The position numbers and the translations under genes were made by a program. A stretch of 10,151 nt of DNA from Kiritimatiellia bacterium. Lineage in GTDB: Bacteria > Verrucomicrobiota > Kiritimatiellia > RFP12 > UBA1067. Below the pieces are notes generated by a model that saw nothing but the letters and a program-made list of their open reading frames with translations, was not told the origin of the DNA and did no database searches. The first letter of the stretch is position 1, and each line of letters opens with the position of its first letter. The stretch spans positions 1-10,151 of the forward strand of contig JAQWAM010000021.1 of the NCBI GenBank assembly GCA_028707675.1. Reading direction: 5' to 3'. Positions 7,348 through 10,151 of the stretch are shown here, piece after piece.

Positions 7348-7371
7348 CAGGATTACAGGATTAACAGGATT
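7348..7371 (+). repeat. Short tandem repeat CAGGATTA(A) in the lpxA leader
   Basis: Three direct copies of CAGGATT with spacers of 1-2 bases (7348-7355, 7356-7364, 7365-7371) lie just before the lpxA ribosome binding site. I recall similar CAGGATTAACAGGATT strings between genes in many environmental bacterial genomes; that is recollection, not a search result. Function unknown. Confidence 0.7.
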
Positions 7372-7390
7372 CAAACGACGAGGAGCAAGT

Positions 7391-8170
7391 ATGGCGAAGA
7401 TACATCCGACAGCGATTGTCGATAAAGGTGCGCAATTGGACAGTGATGTCGAGGTAGGGGCTTATGCGATGATCGGGGCTGATGTCAAGATCGGCGCCGG
7501 CACGGTGGTGCAGTCGCACGCCTATGTGACCGGGCACACTGCCATCGGCAAGAAATGCGAAGTTTTTCCTTTCGCCTGTGTCGGCACCAAGACGCAGGAC
7601 TTGAAGTACAAAGAGGGAGATGTCACCTATGTGGAAATCGGCGACAACAATGTGCTGCGCGAATTCTGCACAGTGCATTCCGGCACCAAGCCGGGCGAGG
7701 TGACGCGGGTCGGCAGCGGGTGCCTGATCATGGCGTATTGCCATGTCGCGCACGGCTGTTCGGTCGGAGATAATGTGATCATGTCCAACGGTGCGACGCT
7801 GGCCGGAGAGGTCACGGTGGAAGAATTCGCGATCATCGGCGGCATGGCGGGGGTTCATCAGTTCTGCCGGATCGGCACGCACGCCATGATCGGCGGCGGA
7901 TCGCGGATACGGCAGGACTGTCCGCCTTACATGCTGGTCGAAAGCTATACGCAGGACGCGCGTGTGCTGGGCCCCAATGTCGTCGGGATGCAGCGGCGCG
8001 GGATACCGTCCGAGGTGCGTTCGGCGTTGAAGGAGGCGTTTAAGCTGCTCTACCGCGAAGGGCTTAACCGCACGCAGGCTTTGGAGCGCGTGCGCTACGA
8101 AGTGGCGGATCTGCCGGAGGTTAAAAGACTGATCGAGTTCTACCAGAACAGCAAGCGCGGCGTGCTTTAA
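7391..8170 (+). CDS. lpxA: Acyl-ACP:UDP-N-acetylglucosamine O-acyltransferase
   Basis: Catalyses the first step of lipid A synthesis, moving a 3-hydroxyacyl chain from acyl carrier protein to the 3-OH of UDP-GlcNAc in the cytoplasm. The 259-residue protein is close to the family length of about 260. Residues 1-175 are left-handed beta-helix hexapeptide repeats, including IHPTAIV, VEVGAYAMIG, VTRVGSG and CSVGDNVIMSNGATL. The rest is the helical C-terminal domain. His121 (VAHGCSVG) matches catalytic His125 of E. coli, Lys72 (DLKYKEG) matches Lys76, and His156 (GVHQF) matches His160. Gly169 aligns with E. coli Gly173, the acyl-length ruler position, suggesting a long (about C14) chain. AGGAG (7381-7385) lies 5 nt before the ATG. 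The usual partners lpxD, fabZ and lpxB are not adjacent; the upstream neighbour is the LptF/G gene. Confidence 0.96.
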   Translation: MAKIHPTAIVDKGAQLDSDVEVGAYAMIGADVKIGAGTVVQSHAYVTGHTAIGKKCEVFPFACVGTKTQDLKYKEGDVTYVEIGDNNVLREFCTVHSGTKPGEVTRVGSGCLIMAYCHVAHGCSVGDNVIMSNGATLAGEVTVEEFAIIGGMAGVHQFCRIGTHAMIGGGSRIRQDCPPYMLVESYTQDARVLGPNVVGMQRRGIPSEVRSALKEAFKLLYREGLNRTQALERVRYEVADLPEVKRLIEFYQNSKRGVL

Positions 8171-8210
8171 TGCCTTGCTGACCAATAAGGCCAATAAAAA
8201 ACAAGTTGTT

Positions 8211-8290
8211 TCACCACGAAGCCGCGAAGAGCACGAAGGCAGATGCTGTTTTTTAAGTATTTTTTCGTGACCTTCGTGGTTTCGTGGTGA
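8211..8290. repeat. Large imperfect inverted repeat built of CACGAAG units
   Basis: The 29-base left arm (8211-8239) and right arm (8262-8290) match as reverse complements at 23 positions. Four of the six differences would be G-U pairs in the plus-strand RNA. Each arm starts TCACCACGAA and contains two or three spaced copies of (C)CGAAG/CACGAAG. The loop is T-rich (8240-8261). It lies between the convergent ends of lpxA and the exonuclease gene. It may act as a bidirectional terminator or mRNA stabiliser, or be a dispersed palindromic repeat (REP-like). I recall similar CACCACGAAG repeats in many environmental bacteria. Confidence 0.8.
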
Positions 8291-8301
8291 GAATTTTGGG
8301 T

Positions 8302-8318
8302 TGCGGGCTATGCCCGCA
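8302..8318. other. Short perfect hairpin beside the exonuclease stop codon
   Basis: TGCGGGC (8302-8308) pairs with GCCCGCA (8312-8318) around the loop TAT, 5 bases past the stop of the minus-strand exonuclease gene. No T-run follows on either strand, so it is not a canonical terminator. It may protect the 3' end or work together with the adjacent inverted repeat. Confidence 0.5.
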
Positions 8319-8323
8319 TTAGT

Positions 8324-9178
8324 TCATTCCGCGAAGACGCCGTTGCTGTTTTGACCGGTCTTGATTTGTAGGTCGCGCCATGCCTCAAGGTAGGCCGCCA
8401 AGAACGCGCCTTCAGGATTTTGAGCGCGTTCTTCAAGCATGACCTTGACGCGGGTCTGTTCCCGGATGTGCTCTTCCGCAGTGAAGCATCCCGAGAAAAA
8501 AGCCAGGCGCAGCCAGAGCAGGTAGGTTGTCAGCGCGTCGAAACAGTTATATTCGACAATTTTGCGGTATTGTCCCGTGTACCACAAGCCGCAAACGTCG
8601 TCCCCGGAAGTGTCGATTTTACCGGGGATGCCGCAAAGGGTGGCCAGTTCATTAAGGGAAACGGCGTAATTGCGGCCGAACCCGCTGACCAGTTCCATCA
8701 GGTCAACATCCGGGCTATCCCACGGTTTGGCATCGATCCTGTAGCACAGCGACTTCAGCGACAGCCCGTTGGTGATGGCGCGTTGCGTAAGGATACGCAG
8801 GTCGGAGTTGCGCGAGTTGAACCCGACCAGTTGCGGGTTGCTTTTTGCGAGACGGTTCCCCAAGAACCGCTGCAGTATGTATTTTTCGTCTTGGTCGGGG
8901 TCTTCCGGACGGTCGGGCAAAAAATTCATGAGAAGTTTTACCTGTCCGTCGGGCAGTTTCCTCCGGATGACAGCGGCGATCGATACGACTCTGCAAAGGA
9001 TCGTCTTTAAAAAAGGCTGCGGGTTTTCCGCGGTGGCGCCGCCTTGTTCCCACATGATCCGCAGTATTTCCTGTTCCGGCAGCTCGTCCGGCAGCCGGTA
9101 CAGCAGACGCCCCGCCTGCAGATCCGGCACCCATTCGCAATCGAAGGCCCACACTTCATCCGGTATCGTTTTGATCAT
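8324..9178 (-). CDS. Predicted 3'-5' exonuclease, DEDDy type (PolB-like exo family)
   Basis: A 284-residue protein resembling the family of predicted exonucleases related to the proofreading domain of family-B DNA polymerases. The RNase H-like catalytic residues appear in order: Asp13 and Glu15 in AFDCEW (motif I), Asp126 in LVGFNSRNSDLRIL (motif II), and Tyr210 with Asp214 in YNCFDALTTYLL (motif III, the Y-x3-D pattern of the DEDDy class). VDLMELVSGFG (158-168) is also typical. The family is thought to cut single-stranded DNA or RNA from the 3' end; the real substrate is unknown. The protein ends soon after this domain, with no polymerase domain, so it is stand-alone. The ATG is preceded by GGAG at 6 nt, placed in the last codons of the upstream gene. 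Only 3 nt separate the two genes, so they are co-transcribed and probably translationally coupled. Confidence 0.85.
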   Translation of the reverse strand: MIKTIPDEVWAFDCEWVPDLQAGRLLYRLPDELPEQEILRIMWEQGGATAENPQPFLKTILCRVVSIAAVIRRKLPDGQVKLLMNFLPDRPEDPDQDEKYILQRFLGNRLAKSNPQLVGFNSRNSDLRILTQRAITNGLSLKSLCYRIDAKPWDSPDVDLMELVSGFGRNYAVSLNELATLCGIPGKIDTSGDDVCGLWYTGQYRKIVEYNCFDALTTYLLWLRLAFFSGCFTAEEHIREQTRVKVMLEERAQNPEGAFLAAYLEAWRDLQIKTGQNSNGVFAE

Positions 9179-9181
9179 TTT

Positions 9182-10151
9182 TCACTCCGTCTTTAATTCG
9201 CCGGCCAAATACGGCTGCTCAAGTTCAAGCACGCCGTCGAAATCCGCTGCGACGCGGAAACGCGCGTGGCTGACAGATTGGGGGATTTTGACTCTCACAT
9301 CGCGCTCGGCGCCGGGCGGCGCCAGCTTCCGCCGGGCGGTGCGCATCTCGAACGGCTCGACCTTATGCTTGACCGGTTCTCCGTCGCGGCCGCGCTTGTA
9401 GGTCACGAGCTGATACAAGACCGTGCCGTTGAACCCCGCGTGTTTACGCAGTCGGCCGCGCATGCGCAGGGCTTGCAGTCTGACTCCGTCAAGATTGATC
9501 AGCGGCGACTCCATGAAAAAATTATGACGGTTCTTATGGCGCACGAGCAGGGTGGACTCGCCGTCGCGCAGACCGGTTTGAAACGACTGCTCATCGAGAC
9601 TGTCTATGGCATAGCGCCAATTTTCAAAACGCTCGGGCGCCGATGGCGAGGCCGGCAGCGGCGGCAGCAGATTCTTGTCCGGCGGTATCAGCGGATAAGC
9701 CGCGATGGCTGGCAATTCGAAATCGGGCACGGCCAGGCGCGGGGCGTGCTGGTCGGGGGCGAAATGGTTATCGTGCAGCATGAAACCGGCGGCGGCAGCA
9801 AGGCCTGCCAGCGCGGCCGCGCCGAGACATGCGGCTGTCATGCGCGAAGTTCTGTGTGGCCGCGCCTGAATCTGCGGGGTTGCAGGCGGCGCGGCCTGCG
9901 GGCCAATGCCGGCATCTGTAGCGGCTTTGGAGAAATTGACCTTCTCGCGCAGTGCCGGAAGTTTTTGCAACAGTTCCTTCTGGCGCAGCCAAAGATCGTC
10001 GTTCATGCCGGTGCTGATCAACGCCTGACGCAAGCCCGCGCTGTCAAAAGGCAGTTGTCGGAAAGTCACCGAATTCGCATCGCTGTCGTAAACACAATAA
10101 GAAGAGCGGCCTGCGCCCGCGCGCGGATAACCGACGCTTCCGGGGTTGACG
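9182..10151 (-). CDS. Membrane-anchored fusion: calcineurin-like phosphoesterase C-terminus, one TM helix, beta-rich domain (N-terminus beyond window)
   Basis: The minus-strand frame is open to the right edge (322 visible codons), so the GTG at 10069 is not the true start. The first visible residues, VNPGSVGYPRAGAG, then SSYCVYD and VTFRQLPFD, resemble the C-terminal end of calcineurin-like metallophosphoesterases of the YfcE/MJ0936 kind, in which NPGSVG is conserved. The metal-binding His/Asp motifs would lie outside the window. A charged segment and a Pro/Ala-rich stretch follow, ending in Arg-rich RPHRTSR. Next is one hydrophobic helix (visible residues 104-125, 9776-9841), a Pro-rich linker, and about 150 residues (9185-9631) of alternating polar/hydrophobic strands like a beta-sandwich. 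By the positive-inside rule the phosphoesterase faces the cytoplasm and the beta domain the periplasm. Phosphoesterase identity is inferred from a short tail only. It is in an operon with the exonuclease gene downstream. Confidence 0.7.
   Translation of the reverse strand, partial: VNPGSVGYPRAGAGRSSYCVYDSDANSVTFRQLPFDSAGLRQALISTGMNDDLWLRQKELLQKLPALREKVNFSKAATDAGIGPQAAPPATPQIQARPHRTSRMTAACLGAAALAGLAAAAGFMLHDNHFAPDQHAPRLAVPDFELPAIAAYPLIPPDKNLLPPLPASPSAPERFENWRYAIDSLDEQSFQTGLRDGESTLLVRHKNRHNFFMESPLINLDGVRLQALRMRGRLRKHAGFNGTVLYQLVTYKRGRDGEPVKHKVEPFEMRTARRKLAPPGAERDVRVKIPQSVSHARFRVAADFDGVLELEQPYLAGELKTE

Noticed and set aside
10067..10069. GTG as the start of the right-edge minus-strand gene
   Set aside because: The frame continues open to the window edge, and the extra residues (NPGSVG and following) look like real protein, so the start lies beyond the window.

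Overview
The window is about 10 kb of GC-rich chromosomal DNA from a Gram-negative (LPS-type outer membrane) bacterium. It carries core genes for lipid A synthesis (lpxA), LPS export (an LptF/G-family permease), lipoprotein maturation (lnt) and an OmpA-family outer-membrane protein. Intergenic repeats of the CACCACGAAG and CAGGATTAACAGGATT types, a single LptF/G gene placed next to lpxA, and an OmpA protein with thrombospondin type-3 repeats would fit a PVC-group organism (for example Kiritimatiellota, Lentisphaerota or Verrucomicrobiota). That placement is an inference from style, not from a marker gene. No tRNA, rRNA, CRISPR array, transposase or phage gene is visible.

Layout. Positions 1-997 (minus) hold the first 332 codons of purD, cut by the left edge. 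Divergent from it, lnt (plus) overlaps by 20 bp an unrecognised 569-residue gene with a transglutaminase/papain-like Cys-His motif (2793-4502). Then come about 300 bp with no convincing protein gene. They hold a series of hairpins ending in a textbook intrinsic terminator (4681-4711), followed by a strong promoter for the OmpA-family gene (4807-6078). A clear terminator separates that gene from the LptF/G permease (6206-7297). lpxA (7391-8170) follows after a short leader with a small tandem repeat. lpxA converges on a minus-strand pair, with a large imperfect inverted repeat between them. The pair is a DEDDy 3'-5' exonuclease (8324-9178) and, upstream of it, a gene running off the right edge.

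How the genes work together. Four plus-strand genes (lnt, the OmpA-like gene, lptF/G, lpxA) serve envelope biogenesis: lipoprotein acylation, peptidoglycan anchoring of the outer membrane, LPS export and the first step of lipid A synthesis. They appear to be separate transcription units, except for lnt and its overlapping partner. purD is purine biosynthesis and unrelated.

Most interesting points. (1) The right-edge gene reads open beyond its only apparent start. Its edge-proximal residues look like the C-terminal end of a calcineurin-like phosphoesterase (NPGSVG motif), followed by a single membrane helix and a beta-rich domain, so it looks like a membrane-spanning phosphoesterase fusion. 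(2) purD and lptF/G both have a perfect TATAAT only 8-9 nt before the ATG and no ribosome binding site, which suggests leaderless mRNAs. (3) An unknown Cys-His protein is translationally coupled to lnt. (4) There is an unexplained structured intergenic transcript candidate at about 4546-4711.
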